Position numbers and translations under genes: made by a program. Positions 25,736 to 34,970 of a stretch of 64,000 bases of DNA are shown in pieces. The notes under the pieces were generated by a model that worked only from the letters and a program-made list of their open reading frames with translations, was not told the DNA's origin and did no database searches. Source of the stretch: Bacteroidota bacterium (lineage in GTDB: Bacteria > Bacteroidota > Bacteroidia > NS11-12g > UBA955); contig JAUXOK010000028.1 in assembly GCA_030682255.1 (NCBI GenBank), forward strand, positions 1 through 64,000, written 5' to 3'. Positions within the stretch are counted from its first letter, which is position 1; each line of letters opens with the position of its first letter.

Positions 25736-27712
25736 TTAATTCACACTCATTTTTCTGGTTACAGAATGAGTAGCAGTTTTAATTGTATAAAAATAGATTC
25801 CAGCACTTAATCCGTTAGCATCTAAAGTTAAAGAATGATTTCCGGCATTCATTTGTCCTAGGTTGTTAGTTTTAATAACTTGACCATTGATATTAGTGAT
25901 TTCTACTGTTAGGTTAGTTTCTTCGTTTAACCAAATAATCACCTCAGACAATGAGCTAAATGGATTTGGTTGGTTTTGAGAAACAATAAATACTTCTTTG
26001 TTTGCATTAACATTTTTAACGTTTACACCATCCCAAAGTTGACCAATTGAACCATCTAATATTTTAGCAGTTGGTACAGCAACATACATGATTTTATTTT
26101 GAGCTACAGGGTGGTTGTTATCAGCAGCATCATTGCTTTGCAAGTTTGTACCAGCATAATCATCCATTTGAAAAACTATGTGAACAAAATCATCAACTTT
26201 TCTTGCTACTGATGCAAATTCTTCTTCTTGACCTTGTTTTTGAGTAATATCTTGAGGAGTAGACCAAGTATTACCTCCATCAGTAGAATGAACTAACATA
26301 ATATCTCTTAAGTTAATATTGTTTACGTCAACATCTTGCTCTAAAGGAGCTGAAAAAGAAACATAAATATTTCCAGCTGCATCAATTCCTGCAGATGGCA
26401 TGTGTATAACACCTGTATTGCCTAATCTTGCCACACCGCTTATACCAGCATTTTTTAATGCTTGAGGTATTCTACCTGTTGCATCTAACGATTGTGTATT
26501 ACCTGCAGAAAACTCGTAAGTTCCATTACCATTTCTATCAAACTGAGAACCACCAGCAATAAAAGTAGATATTTTATTTACTTCATTCCAATACCCTAAT
26601 AAAGATGTGCCAGGGAAAAATGAATAAAGTTCATTAGTCGTATCATCATCAAACACTCTTGATACACCCCAAAAGGCATGAACATTACCATTATTATCAA
26701 TCAAAACATCTAAAGAGCCATCGCATACAAAAGGCGTATCAGTCATCAATTTTTTAGCATTATAAGGCGCATATTTAAATGAATCGGCAAGCATTTTTGT
26801 AAATGTATTACCATTATCTGTAGATTTAAATACAGATACATCATGTAATAATCTACCAGTAACAATCGCAACAATTGAATCTCTTACATCTATGGCATAA
26901 ATATCTCCACCACCTGAAATAATTCTTGTGCTATCATAACCATCAAAAACAGTATGAATTTTATCCCAAGTAACACCACCATCTAAAGAACGGCTGTATG
27001 TTAAAGGCGCATAAACACCATTGATATATGGTGCTCTTGGTTCACCTGGCAAAGATGAATCTGCATAACTGGCTATGCAATGAAAAATATCACCACTGTT
27101 CATAATTCTTCCCCAAATTGGTCTTTTTTGTGGTTGACTTAAAACAAGTGAACTACTAGACCAAGTTTGACTTCCTATTCCAGCATTGTATGATAAAACA
27201 AAACCACCATCTGCAGCACTGTGTGCCATTACCCATTCTTTATTGCCATTTAAACCTATTGAAGGCCAACCTAATCTTGTGTTTTCTAATCTTGGAGTTG
27301 GATTAACTGGTGTAAACCAAGTAGAGCCATTGTAATGGTTATATCCTGTACCACGGCTTGTAAAAGATTGATCAGATGCTGTTGTCCATGCTACAGAAAC
27401 TTTGCCTCCTGGCAATAAATTAATTCTATTTCCCATACTAGCATTGGTTTGCAAATCGTAGAAGGTTGTTCCCATATCAACAAAACTATAGGAACTTGCG
27501 TTTCTTTTGAAATTTTGAAATTGATTGTTGATTGGTTTTGGATTAGTTTTAATCGTTGAGTCAATCTTGAAATCTTTAGAAACAGTTGTTTTAGAAACAG
27601 TAGTTTCTTCAGAAATTTGTTGGCTATTACCATTTAATTTTGATGTAACTGATTTCTGAGAGTAGGCCCAAAACGGGACTAATAGTGATAAAATAAGTAT
27701 TTTTTTATTCAT
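25736..27712 (-). CDS. secreted BNR/sialidase-like repeat protein with T9SS sorting domain
   Basis: The 658-residue protein has a signal peptide (ending FWAYSQ) and a beta-propeller-type region with BNR Asp-box-like repeats: YSRSLDGGVTWDKIH, FKSTDNGNTFTKM and HSTDGGNTWSTPQDI. It ends in a type A T9SS sorting domain (QPNPFSSLSEVIIWL ... NINGQVI ... GLSAGIYFYTIKT). Export through the outer membrane is predicted. Asp-box repeats are structural, and I see no sialidase catalytic set, so an enzymatic role is not claimed. It is followed by a strong terminator. Confidence 0.88.
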   Translation of the reverse strand: MNKKILILSLLVPFWAYSQKSVTSKLNGNSQQISEETTVSKTTVSKDFKIDSTIKTNPKPINNQFQNFKRNASSYSFVDMGTTFYDLQTNASMGNRINLLPGGKVSVAWTTASDQSFTSRGTGYNHYNGSTWFTPVNPTPRLENTRLGWPSIGLNGNKEWVMAHSAADGGFVLSYNAGIGSQTWSSSSLVLSQPQKRPIWGRIMNSGDIFHCIASYADSSLPGEPRAPYINGVYAPLTYSRSLDGGVTWDKIHTVFDGYDSTRIISGGGDIYAIDVRDSIVAIVTGRLLHDVSVFKSTDNGNTFTKMLADSFKYAPYNAKKLMTDTPFVCDGSLDVLIDNNGNVHAFWGVSRVFDDDTTNELYSFFPGTSLLGYWNEVNKISTFIAGGSQFDRNGNGTYEFSAGNTQSLDATGRIPQALKNAGISGVARLGNTGVIHMPSAGIDAAGNIYVSFSAPLEQDVDVNNINLRDIMLVHSTDGGNTWSTPQDITQKQGQEEEFASVARKVDDFVHIVFQMDDYAGTNLQSNDAADNNHPVAQNKIMYVAVPTAKILDGSIGQLWDGVNVKNVNANKEVFIVSQNQPNPFSSLSEVIIWLNEETNLTVEITNINGQVIKTNNLGQMNAGNHSLTLDANGLSAGIYFYTIKTATHSVTRKMSVN

Positions 27713-27791
27713 GACAATTATAAAATATTCGGTAAAAATAATGTTTTTTTAATAAATAATTAAAGAAAAAAGAGATTTTTGCAATTAATTT

Positions 27792-28460
27792 ATGTGTTTT
27801 TATGTTCATGTTAAAATCAAAAAAGAAGATTTAAAAAAGCAATTTAAATCCTTGAATCCTGATATAAAAGATTTTAAATACCCTGTAGAAGATATGACAT
27901 CTGGTTTTGACAAACCTGAATTACCTATTTTGATACATCAAACAAATTTTGTTATTGAACCCTTTAATTGGGGTTTGATTCCAAATTGGGCAGAACATAC
28001 TCATAATTTTGCCATCAACACGTTGAATGCAAGAGAAGAAACGCTATTAAATAAATCAAGTTTTAAAGATTATATAGATATTCAAAGAGGTATTTTGCCG
28101 ATAAATGGCTTTTATGAATGGCAACATATTGGCAAACAAAAAATTAAACACCTCATTTCCCATTCCAATCAAATTATATTAAATATTGGCGTGGTTTTTC
28201 ATCGATTCATTAATCAAAATCACCAAGAAATTAAAACTTTTGCAATTATTACACAAAAAGCTAACCCCTTAATGGAAAAAATCCATAATACTAAAAAAAG
28301 AATGCCTTTTATTATACCTAAAGGTGAAGAAGAAATATGGATTTCATCTGATTTAAATTATACTGAAGCTAAACAAAGCATCCACAGTTTAAAAGATGAT
28401 GAGTTAAATGCCAAAATCATGATTGAGCATATCAATAATACTCAAATTAATTTATTCTAA
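27792..28460 (+). CDS. SRAP-domain protein (HMCES/YedK family)
   Basis: SRAP proteins shield abasic sites in single-stranded DNA by a covalent thiazolidine link through Cys2. Here the N-terminus MCFYVHV keeps Cys2. Other family signatures are PFNWGLIPNWA, NTLNAREETL (the conserved Asn and Arg-Glu), the GFYEWQ motif containing the active Glu, and FAIITQKANPLMEKIHNTKKRMPFII, which contains the conserved His. At 222 residues the length is normal. It overlaps the end of the convergent holA by 14 bases. A near-consensus box GATTTTTG lies about 10 bases ahead of the start. Confidence 0.9.
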   Translation: MCFYVHVKIKKEDLKKQFKSLNPDIKDFKYPVEDMTSGFDKPELPILIHQTNFVIEPFNWGLIPNWAEHTHNFAINTLNAREETLLNKSSFKDYIDIQRGILPINGFYEWQHIGKQKIKHLISHSNQIILNIGVVFHRFINQNHQEIKTFAIITQKANPLMEKIHNTKKRMPFIIPKGEEEIWISSDLNYTEAKQSIHSLKDDELNAKIMIEHINNTQINLF

Positions 28461-29493
28461 AAAGTTTTTTTACATCGTTGATTTTAAATATTTTAACTAC
28501 CAATTCTCTGAATAATTCACCTTGTGAATTGGATGCATTATCAACCCCCTTCATGGCTAAGTCATAAAACTTCATGTAACCTAAAATCATTTCGATATCG
28601 TCTTTAGAATAATTTCTACAAGCCAACAAATAATCTTTCACAAAAAATTCATTGACTCCAATAATCATTGAGATTTCTTTGGGAGATTTATTCTTAACAT
28701 CATGACATAAATACATTTTTTTAAAGTAATTCAATAATCCATAAAGATACCCAATAGCATCTCCTGGTTTAATGTTTTCTAAAAAATAATTGGTTATTTG
28801 AATTGATTTGTTGTAATTTTTAGATCCTAATGCATTCTGAAGTTCAAATATATTATACTCTTTACTGATTCCAATGTTATGCTCTACATGATGAATGTTT
28901 ATCATGTTTACATCTTTTGGAATATTTTGCAACATTTTATCTATTTCTGATTTTAGCTTTTGAAGATTTGTGCCTACAAACTGTCCAATAATCTCTGTAG
29001 CTTTTGGATCAATTGATTTATTTTTAGATTTTATATAATCATTTATCCAAGCAGTAATTTCATAATCGCGAAGCTGATCAGCAGCAAACATATCAAATTT
29101 AGCAAGCGTTTTGGCCATTTTGGTTCTCAAATCAATCTTACTTCTGTTACAAATAACTAAGATTGTATGTTCATTTGGCTTTTCAAAATAATCATTCATA
29201 TCATCCCAATTCTTGATATTTTGAGCTTCTTTGACCATGATTAATTGATATTGACTTCCCATTGGAAATCGTCTGCAAGTCATTTTAATTTCGAGCGGGG
29301 AAATATCCTTACCATAAGAAATATTTAGATTAAAACCTTTTTGTTCTGGGGTTAATACCGTGCTTTCTAAAAGGTCGCTTAATTCATCAATGAAATAACT
29401 TTCTTCACCGTGTAAAAAATATATTGGCGAATATTCTTTACTCAAAATTTTCTTTTTTAATTGCTCAAAGGCTATGATGGTTTTATTTGCCAT
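28447..29493 (-). CDS. holA: DNA polymerase III delta subunit HolA
   Basis: HolA opens the sliding clamp within the clamp-loader complex. The 348-residue protein has the expected start (PIYFLHGEESYFIDEL, the degenerate AAA+ motif) and the DPKATEIIGQFVGTNLQKLKSEIDKM segment. Its C-terminal helical collar contains KPGDAIGYLYGLLNYFKKMY. Length and motif order are normal. It is divergent from the HsdR_N gene with only 19 bases between the starts. Confidence 0.93.
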   Translation of the reverse strand: MANKTIIAFEQLKKKILSKEYSPIYFLHGEESYFIDELSDLLESTVLTPEQKGFNLNISYGKDISPLEIKMTCRRFPMGSQYQLIMVKEAQNIKNWDDMNDYFEKPNEHTILVICNRSKIDLRTKMAKTLAKFDMFAADQLRDYEITAWINDYIKSKNKSIDPKATEIIGQFVGTNLQKLKSEIDKMLQNIPKDVNMINIHHVEHNIGISKEYNIFELQNALGSKNYNKSIQITNYFLENIKPGDAIGYLYGLLNYFKKMYLCHDVKNKSPKEISMIIGVNEFFVKDYLLACRNYSKDDIEMILGYMKFYDLAMKGVDNASNSQGELFRELVVKIFKINDVKKLFRIN

Positions 29494-29502
29494 TAATATT
29501 TT

Positions 29503-29510
29503 TAAATTCG
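29503..29510 (+). promoter_or_regulatory. possible -7 box (TAAATTCG) of the HsdR_N gene
   Basis: The box has one mismatch to TAnnTTTG and lies 2 bases before the GTG at 29513. This argues against the upstream ATGs at 29474/29477, which lie inside holA antisense. Confidence 0.4.
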
Positions 29511-29512
29511 CA

Positions 29513-29974
29513 GTGTTGAAACTAAATTTTAGAGATTACAATTTTACGATAAAAATACTGAATGGTAATGCACGAATTTTCGACATTATCAGGAAAAAAT
29601 ATTTTCTTGTAACTCCAGAGGAATGGGTTAGGCAACATGTTATTCATTTTCTTATTCATGAGCTAGATGTTCCCATTGGTTTAATTGCTGTAGAAAAGTC
29701 GCTTGAATATAATGGATTAAAAAAAAGATTTGACATTGTAACCTTTGATTCTAGTGGTGAAATTTTACTTTTAATTGAATGTAAAGCTCCTCAAATTAAT
29801 ATCACTTCAAAAACCATGTCTCAAGCTGGTGTTTATCAAAAAACATTAAAAGCTAAATACACTTTTATAACAAATGGCATACAACATGTTTATCTCAAAT
29901 ACGACCCAAAAGAACAAAAACATGAGTTTATTGAATATTTACCGCCTTATCAACTGATGAATCAATCATCTTAA
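29513..29974 (+). CDS. stand-alone type I restriction HsdR N-terminal-like protein
   Basis: I prefer the GTG at 29513 (LKLNFRDYNFTIKI next, 153 residues), because this N-terminus resembles the family and the promoter-like box lies directly before it. The protein has the HsdR_N signature KYFLVTPEEWVRQHVIHFL. It also has a PD-(D/E)xK-like nuclease core: RFDIVTFDSSGEILLLIECKAP, with Asp, Glu and Lys in place. No helicase or other restriction subunit is nearby. Such orphan HsdR_N proteins are common in Bacteroidota and uncharacterised. It overlaps the end of the convergent acyltransferase gene by 47 bases. Confidence 0.8.
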   Translation: MLKLNFRDYNFTIKILNGNARIFDIIRKKYFLVTPEEWVRQHVIHFLIHELDVPIGLIAVEKSLEYNGLKKRFDIVTFDSSGEILLLIECKAPQINITSKTMSQAGVYQKTLKAKYTFITNGIQHVYLKYDPKEQKHEFIEYLPPYQLMNQSS

Positions 29975-31124
29975 ATGGTTGTCTATTTAACCAATCTTTG
30001 TCTTCATTTTTAGACTGTTGATTGATTACAATTCTTAGCATACTTCTTAAAAACCTAGATTTAAGCCAAATGTAATTATGATTAAATAATGGAATTGCTC
30101 CCAAATTGGCTTTTGCATCTTTGGCTGTTCTGCCTAATTCTAATCTATCAAAACGATTTTCTATAGCTAATTTTACACCATCACACAGAATATTAAAATA
30201 CAATTGATATTCTTGATTATATAGATAATTAATTCCAATGTAATGTATTTCCATCTCATTTTCTTTTGGATATTGAATATGTGAACTAAAAGCTATAATT
30301 TCATTTTCTTTAAAATAAGCGAAAATCTTGAAATTGTCAGCTAAATGCTTTTTCATTTCAACAAAATAGTTCGCATTAATTTTCCCTAAAGTGAAACTTT
30401 GTTTGTCTAATACATTGGTGTATAATTTTTCTAGCTCAATTTTATTTGCTTCTATTTCTGTGCTATTTAATTCTCTAATATTTAAACTTGATGCACTATT
30501 TTTAACTTTCTGAAATCTTTGTTTATACTTCCTTTTTAAACTTTCACAATAATCACCTATAGTTTGCCATTTAGGTTTGATGTTAAGCATCATTGTTATA
30601 TCTTCGTTAAATGGAACAAAAGCATTGCAAGTATAAAACTGAACATTGATATGATTGGAACAATCTTTGAGTAATATTCCTAATATCCTGTATTTATTAG
30701 AAATTTGTTTCTTAATTTTTAAAATCAAATCCGTTAAATGAGACGTATCCGCTTGATTGATGAAAAAATATCCAGGCTGATTGACTTTAAATACATTGCC
30801 ACATACCATTAAATGATTGTTTTTAAAACCCATCATAAACTTAAGCATCGAAGTTTCAACACAACTTTTAGTTTTAAAGTTCTCTGATTTTAAGGCAATT
30901 AATTGAAAATAAAATAAGGCAATCAGTTGTTTGTTTTTATCATAAATGTTTACATAATAATATCTAAAACCATCTAATAAACTATTTTCTAAAACATGAT
31001 ATTCAGAACTTAAGAGATAATGACCTTCTGGCAATACATTTTTCCATGTTTGATAAACTTCATTTTGTTGATGAAAAATTTCAACTGTGAAAATATTACA
31101 ATGAGAAAATTTGGGCAAATTCAA
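29928..31124 (-). CDS. GNAT/FemAB-like acyltransferase
   Basis: The 398-residue protein has two GNAT-like halves. The second (about 190-350) includes SLKRKYKQRFQKVKNSA, FAYFKENEIIAFSSHIQY, then MEIHYIGINYLYN and RLELGRTAKDAKANLGA. This matches the Acetyltransf_6/FemAB-type fold that transfers acyl or aminoacyl groups, with examples in lipid and cell-wall modification. No signal peptide or membrane segment is evident. It follows trmN6 by three bases and is probably the last gene of the queA-trmN6 operon. The substrate is unknown. Confidence 0.7.
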   Translation of the reverse strand: MNLPKFSHCNIFTVEIFHQQNEVYQTWKNVLPEGHYLLSSEYHVLENSLLDGFRYYYVNIYDKNKQLIALFYFQLIALKSENFKTKSCVETSMLKFMMGFKNNHLMVCGNVFKVNQPGYFFINQADTSHLTDLILKIKKQISNKYRILGILLKDCSNHINVQFYTCNAFVPFNEDITMMLNIKPKWQTIGDYCESLKRKYKQRFQKVKNSASSLNIRELNSTEIEANKIELEKLYTNVLDKQSFTLGKINANYFVEMKKHLADNFKIFAYFKENEIIAFSSHIQYPKENEMEIHYIGINYLYNQEYQLYFNILCDGVKLAIENRFDRLELGRTAKDAKANLGAIPLFNHNYIWLKSRFLRSMLRIVINQQSKNEDKDWLNRQPFKMIDSSVDKAVNIQ

Positions 31125-31127
31125 TAT

Positions 31128-31835
31128 TTATTTATCTAAATAGTAAGGAAACATTAATTGATGGTACTCGTATGTCATTTTATTTTGATTGTCAAACATT
31201 AAAAGTTGATTGGTTTCGAAACTTTGATTATTTTCTAATTTGAAACAAACAATATCCCTAAAATGTTTATTCCCTTGATTAAAAATGGTTAATATACTTT
31301 GTATATTCAAAGAATTAGAATTGGCTTTTTTTATAAAACATTGCATTTCATATGGTGGTAATATAACCCAAAAACAAGATTTCTGATGCATCAAAGTCAC
31401 AACTTTTTGAATCAATAAATCAAAATCCAAACTTAGATTGTGGATAGCAATTCTTTTATCTGAATTTTGATTTTGCAAATGATTACTAAAGTATGGTGGA
31501 TTACAAACCAATAAATCGCTTTTATGGATGAAATTATAACTCAAAAAATCCCCAATTATCAGATTAAAGTGATTAGAAAATTTAGAATTATCAATATTTA
31601 TCCTAGCATTTTCTATAGCATTTTCATCAATATCAATAGCTGTAACTTCTGCTAAGGGATACTTTTGTGCCAACATTAATGCAATAACGCCAGAACCACA
31701 ACCAATATCTATTATACTTTTTGGATTAGTATAATTGGCAACAGCCCCAAGCAAACATGCATCAGTTGTAACCTTTAAACCCTTTTTGGGATTAACAATT
31801 GAAAATGATTTGAAATTAAAATTTGCTTGTGACAA
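31128..31835 (-). CDS. trmN6: tRNA1(Val) (adenine(37)-N6)-methyltransferase
   Basis: The enzyme methylates N6 of A37 in a valine tRNA with SAM. The 235-residue protein carries the SAM-binding motif SIIDIGCGSGVIALML (about 40-55) and the adenine-methylase catalytic motif CNPPYF near residue 111. The N-terminal FKSFSIVNPKKGLKVTTDACLLGA segment is diagnostic of the YfiC/TrmN6 family. It is transcribed 16 bases after queA, another tRNA-modification gene. Confidence 0.88.
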   Translation of the reverse strand: MSQANFNFKSFSIVNPKKGLKVTTDACLLGAVANYTNPKSIIDIGCGSGVIALMLAQKYPLAEVTAIDIDENAIENARINIDNSKFSNHFNLIIGDFLSYNFIHKSDLLVCNPPYFSNHLQNQNSDKRIAIHNLSLDFDLLIQKVVTLMHQKSCFWVILPPYEMQCFIKKANSNSLNIQSILTIFNQGNKHFRDIVCFKLENNQSFETNQLLMFDNQNKMTYEYHQLMFPYYLDK

Positions 31836-31851
31836 ATCACAAATTATTTTT

Positions 31852-32898
31852 CTATAAAATCAACATAGCATCACCATAACACAAGAAATTGTATTTCTTT
31901 TTGATAGCTTCTTCGTATGCTTTTATAATTAAATCGTAGTCGCCAAATGAAGTAGCTAAAATCATCAAAGTACTTTCAGGTGCATGAAAATTAGTAATAA
32001 ATGCGTTAGCAATACTAAAATCATATGGAGGTGCAATAAATTTATCGGTCCAACCTTCGCTAGGATTAAGGGTTGATGAAGAAGATACTGAAGATTCAAT
32101 AGCTCTCATAACACCAGAACCAATGGCAACGACTCTTTTATTGTTTTTCTTAGTCTCGTTTACCAATTTTGCGGTTTCTTCAGAAATGATATAGTTTTCA
32201 GAATCCATCTTATGCTTACTTAAGTCTTCTACTTCAACATTTCTAAAAGTTCCTAAACCTTGATGAAGCGTAATATTTGCGATGTTTACACCTTTAATAT
32301 CCAAACGCATTAAAAGTTCTCTTGTGAAGTGTAATCCTGCAGTTGGAGGCGCTACAGCTCCTTCGACACTTGCGTATGTTGTTTGATATCTTTCTTCATC
32401 TTCTGGTTTAACGGGTCTTTCAATATATTTTGGAATAGGAGTTTCTCCAATTTTTCTAACTATTTTATTAAATTCTTCTTTGTCTCCATCAAACAAAAAT
32501 CTTATTGTTCGGCCTCTGCTAGTTGTATTATCAACAACCTCTGCTACAAGTTCATCATCGCCAAAATACAATTTATTACCAACTCTTATTTTTCTTGCTG
32601 GATCTACCAAAACATCCCATAATTTAAACTCAGCATTCAATTCTCTAAGAAGAAATACTTCAATCTGTGCACCTGTTTTTTCCTTGTTGCCATACATTCT
32701 TGCTGGAAAAACTTTGGTATTATTCAACAATATTAAATCTCCTTCATCAAGGATATCAAGTAAATCTTTAAATTTTTTGTGTTGAATTTTACCAGTTGCT
32801 CTATCAATTACCATTAACTTAGATTCATCTCTGTTTTTAGGAGGGTCTTGGGCTATTAATTCTTTAGGTAATTCGAAAGTAAACTTAGATAATTTCAT
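31852..32898 (-). CDS. queA: S-adenosylmethionine:tRNA ribosyltransferase-isomerase QueA
   Basis: QueA transfers and rearranges the ribosyl part of SAM onto preQ1-modified tRNA, making epoxyqueuosine. The frame is open to 32955, but the promoter box at 32927-32934 lies inside that extension, so I start at ATG 32898 ([17 protein letters not shown], 348 residues). Motifs include [36 protein letters not shown] and the [12 protein letters not shown] signature, followed by [12 protein letters not shown]. It heads a likely operon with trmN6 and the acyltransferase. Confidence 0.95.
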   Translation of the reverse strand: MKLSKFTFELPKELIAQDPPKNRDESKLMVIDRATGKIQHKKFKDLLDILDEGDLILLNNTKVFPARMYGNKEKTGAQIEVFLLRELNAEFKLWDVLVDPARKIRVGNKLYFGDDELVAEVVDNTTSRGRTIRFLFDGDKEEFNKIVRKIGETPIPKYIERPVKPEDEERYQTTYASVEGAVAPPTAGLHFTRELLMRLDIKGVNIANITLHQGLGTFRNVEVEDLSKHKMDSENYIISEETAKLVNETKKNNKRVVAIGSGVMRAIESSVSSSSTLNPSEGWTDKFIAPPYDFSIANAFITNFHAPESTLMILATSFGDYDLIIKAYEEAIKKKYNFLCYGDAMLIL

Positions 32899-32926
32899 TG
32901 GTGTATATTTAGGGTAAAAAAGGGTG

Positions 32927-32934
32927 CAAAAATA
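32927..32934 (-). promoter_or_regulatory. -7 box (TATTTTTG) of the queA operon
   Basis: A consensus box lies 28 bases upstream of the chosen queA ATG. It decides between the two possible start codons. Confidence 0.65.
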
Positions 32935-33053
32935 TAAAAAAACACTGTAAAACAAAATAAAATAAAATAAATCTCATCATAATCAATTAATCAATTTAAA
33001 AGCATTTTAATTTTTATCAATTTTTAAATCGATATATTGTCTAATTTACTTAG

Positions 33054-33917
33054 TTAAGCCATCCTTTTATCACCATTAACTTTATCGAAATTGAGGCATG
33101 TTAATGTTTTCAGAAAATTGAGTAAGTGTTTGTTGAATATTTCTGGTTGTTCAAGATTAGAAACATGACCTGCATTTTCTATCACACGAAGTTTTGCTAA
33201 ATCAATTGAAGCATTCATCATTTCAGATTGTGCAAGTGGTGTTACCTCGTCTTCTCTCCCACAAATAATTAATGTTGGAATACTAATTTCATTCAAGCTA
33301 GAACAAGTTTCAAAACGTTCGGCTAGAGCTACTAAACCTTGTTTTATAATATGTTCAGAATTTGCAAACACAACATTTCTCAATTGGTCAACTAATTCCG
33401 TTTTATTTTCAAATGAATCCTTACAAAACACACTTTTAATAAAACCTTCGTTAAATTTTTCAGCTCCATCAATGTCTATTTCCTTAATAATTTGATAGCG
33501 TTTTGCTTTTACCTCAGAACTATCTGCAATACATTGTGTATCACATAAAACCAAAGAAACAAATCGATCAGGAAACCTTTTAATAGCATTTAAAGCAATA
33601 AACCCACCCATAGAAAGCCCGCAAATAATTGCTTTTTCAATACTCAATTTATCCATAAACAACAACAAGTCATTTGCAAATTTATCGATGCTTAGAGGCG
33701 AAACCTCATCTTTAGATTGACCGAAGCCTCTAATATCGCATGCAATTAATCGAAAAGACTCTTTTAAAAAATCAAGCTGTCCTTGCCACATGTTTTTATC
33801 GAATGGATAGCCATGTAAAAAAATAATGGGAACCATTCCCTCTCCTATGTCGTCATATGATAATTCAAAATCATTCAGAGTGATTCTTAAATTAAAGCCT
33901 TTATTATTATCAATCAT
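33054..33917 (-). CDS. alpha/beta-hydrolase
   Basis: The 287-residue hydrolase has the oxyanion segment IIFLHGYPFDKNMW, the nucleophile elbow CGLSMGGF with Ser, the acid strand LIICGREDEVTP and the final His in ENAGHVSNLE. It resembles 3-oxoadipate enol-lactonase-type esterases, but the substrate is unknown. A paralog lies at 57104-58129. It follows the flavin reductase gene by 10 bases and is probably co-transcribed with it. Confidence 0.85.
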   Translation of the reverse strand: MIDNNKGFNLRITLNDFELSYDDIGEGMVPIIFLHGYPFDKNMWQGQLDFLKESFRLIACDIRGFGQSKDEVSPLSIDKFANDLLLFMDKLSIEKAIICGLSMGGFIALNAIKRFPDRFVSLVLCDTQCIADSSEVKAKRYQIIKEIDIDGAEKFNEGFIKSVFCKDSFENKTELVDQLRNVVFANSEHIIKQGLVALAERFETCSSLNEISIPTLIICGREDEVTPLAQSEMMNASIDLAKLRVIENAGHVSNLEQPEIFNKHLLNFLKTLTCLNFDKVNGDKRMA

Positions 33918-33927
33918 ATTGTATATT

Positions 33928-34599
33928 TTATAGAATTTCTTTTGTTATTTGACTCTCTTTAACTCCTAGTTTAGATAAATGCTTTTCAACTTCCTCAATC
34001 ATAGGTGGTGGACCGCATATATAAAAACGTTGATTAAAATCCTTCACATTGTCTTTTAAAAAAGCCTCTGTAACCTTTCCGTAATGGTATATTTCTGATT
34101 TTTCTTCAGATAAAATATTTATAAATGCATCACCAAGCAGTTCTCTAAATTCTTTTTCAAGAATAATATCTGCTTTAGTTTTATTAGCAAACAAAAGCAT
34201 GTTTTTTCCAATTTCGTTTTTGGCTTTCAAATCTCTAAAAATAGAAATAAAAGGTGTTACACCCGCTCCACCTGCTATGAAAACACCTTCACCCTTGTAT
34301 GCAATCGCTCCAAAAACATCATGCAAAACTAATTCATCATCCTTTTTTAATTCATTTAATTCGTTTGTTACACTATCCGGTTCTGTATAAATTTTGATTG
34401 TAAATTCTAAAAAATCATTACTTGGCAGGTTAGAAAAGGTAAAGGGCCTTTCTTCTTTTTTCCATCCATTTTTATTGATTGCAATATTGGCTGCTTGACC
34501 AGGAATAAAATTTAACCCTTTGGGTTTATTTGTTACAATTCGCAAAACATCATGAGTTACATGATTAGTTGACACTATTTTAAGAATATGATTTGACAT
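33928..34599 (-). CDS. FAD-binding ferredoxin/flavodoxin reductase-like oxidoreductase
   Basis: The 223-residue protein has the ferredoxin-NADP reductase layout: the FAD-binding motif RPFTFSN (about residues 51-57), the loop LHDVFGAI, and the NAD(P)-binding segment GVFIAGGAGVTPFISIFRDL. The C-terminal CGPPPMIEEVEKHL completes it. There is no 2Fe-2S domain. It would pass electrons between NAD(P)H and a soluble carrier. Its downstream partner is the alpha/beta-hydrolase, 10 bases away. Confidence 0.87.
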   Translation of the reverse strand: MSNHILKIVSTNHVTHDVLRIVTNKPKGLNFIPGQAANIAINKNGWKKEERPFTFSNLPSNDFLEFTIKIYTEPDSVTNELNELKKDDELVLHDVFGAIAYKGEGVFIAGGAGVTPFISIFRDLKAKNEIGKNMLLFANKTKADIILEKEFRELLGDAFINILSEEKSEIYHYGKVTEAFLKDNVKDFNQRFYICGPPPMIEEVEKHLSKLGVKESQITKEIL

Positions 34600-34970
34600 A
34601 ATGTTATTATTATTTGATTGTTTTTTTAAAGTGTAAAATTACATTTTATAACAAATACAGTTATTACACAATCCTAAATTTGAATTGTAGAATTAAAGTG
34701 AAATAAAATTCACCCAATTGGTTGATGTATTCTAGACATGGAGTTTCTTCTCTGTGTTCGGAATGACGAAACACGAAAATCATTGTCATTTTTTCTAGGC
34801 TCAGCTTAGAGAGAGTTAAGGTAAGATGAGTCGATAAAGAGTCGCTCCCAAACAAGACTTGGCTTCAGACATACCAGTGGAAAAAAACTTACTACCAAAA
34901 ACTTATTGGAATATACTAGCTTTGTTGGAGTGTTTCATACTTTAATTAATTTAAACGAATATACATAATT
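34600..34970. other. intergenic region without a supported gene
   Basis: The 371 bases lie between divergent genes. A short frame on the minus strand is not convincing. It contains a TTCGGAATGACG fragment of a kind often repeated in Bacteroidota intergenic DNA. No promoter of consensus quality, RNA or clear hairpin is seen. Confidence 0.5.

Noticed and set aside
32899-32955. Upstream start of QueA adding 19 residues
   Set aside because: A consensus promoter box lies inside the extension, and QueA proteins begin at the [11 protein letters not shown]-type sequence.
34664-34855. Minus-strand frame in the gap before the 34971 lipoprotein
   Set aside because: The peptide includes typical translated intergenic repeat sequence and no conserved protein feature.
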